Of a stretch of DNA of 64,000 bases, positions 63,959 through 64,000 are shown piece after piece (position 1 is the first letter of the stretch; the number at the start of each line of letters is the position of its first letter). The notes beneath the pieces are model-generated. The model was given only the letters and a program-made list of their open reading frames with translations, did not search any database and was not told the DNA's origin. The stretch is from Lacrimispora sphenoides JCM 1415 (lineage in GTDB: Bacteria; Bacillota; Clostridia; Lachnospirales; Lachnospiraceae): assembly GCF_900105615.1 (NCBI RefSeq), contig NZ_LT630003.1, positions 1,178,001 through 1,242,000 of the forward strand. Reading direction: 5' to 3'. Position numbers and translations under genes: made by a program.

Positions 63959-64000
63959 AGACGGCAGGGGTTTGAGAAAACACTTACGGTCTGCCGTCTT
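63959..64000 (+). terminator. Terminator of the second carbohydrate operon
   Basis: AGACGGCAG (63959-63967) pairs with CTGCCGTCT (63991-63999) around a 23-base loop. The T tract would lie past the window edge, so it is only partly seen. Confidence 0.65.

Overview
The window looks like a chromosomal stretch of an anaerobic, spore-forming, low-to-mid-GC Firmicute, most likely a Lachnospiraceae member of the Lacrimispora / Clostridium cluster XIVa kind. The signs are strong AGGAGG ribosome sites, a T-box in front of leuS, a single-polypeptide pyruvate:ferredoxin oxidoreductase, YesM/YesN-type two-component systems, spore-surface-like collagen and Cys/Gly-rich proteins, and small proteins typical of clostridia. 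I saw no rRNA, tRNA, CRISPR array, phage or intact insertion sequence. The genus is an inference from gene content.

Region 1 (1-11.9 kb) mixes housekeeping and accessory genes: the tail of an unknown gene, two CPBP membrane proteases, T-box-controlled leuS, an MBOAT/SGNH pair for probable surface O-acetylation, a lipoprotein, a LysM-GH18 protein of the spore-cortex hydrolase type with an altered catalytic motif, and several small proteins, one of them very rich in Gly and Cys. Two hairpins share an identical 16-base arm.

Region 2 (12-35.6 kb) is mainly core: an AlaX editing protein, an AI-2E-family permease, a P1 self-cleaving peptidase, hemB, a PHP phosphoesterase, a VanW protein, nifJ, a DUF4397-like surface protein, a GntR(YtrA)-ABC exporter operon whose promoter is embedded in a terminator, an LTA-synthase-like enzyme, a DUF362 ferredoxin-like protein, O-acetylhomoserine sulfhydrylase and cardiolipin synthase.

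Region 3 (35.6-40.2 kb, minus strand) holds a large collagen-like protein with a BclA-like C-terminal domain, a two-TM protein and two DUF4489-like paralogues, probably surface or spore-coat material.

Region 4 (40.3-64 kb) is two adjacent carbohydrate-use loci. The first has a YesM/YesN pair and heparinase II/III-like protein on the minus strand, divergent from an ABC importer, a GH2 glucuronidase-like enzyme, a GH88 unsaturated uronyl hydrolase and a DUF2264 protein. The second has its own YesM/YesN pair, an ABC importer and a LacZ-type GH2 enzyme. Neither importer has an ATPase here, so both probably borrow a shared MsmX-type ATPase. The enzymes lack signal peptides, so imported oligosaccharides, probably with unsaturated uronic acid ends for the first locus, would be broken down in the cytoplasm.
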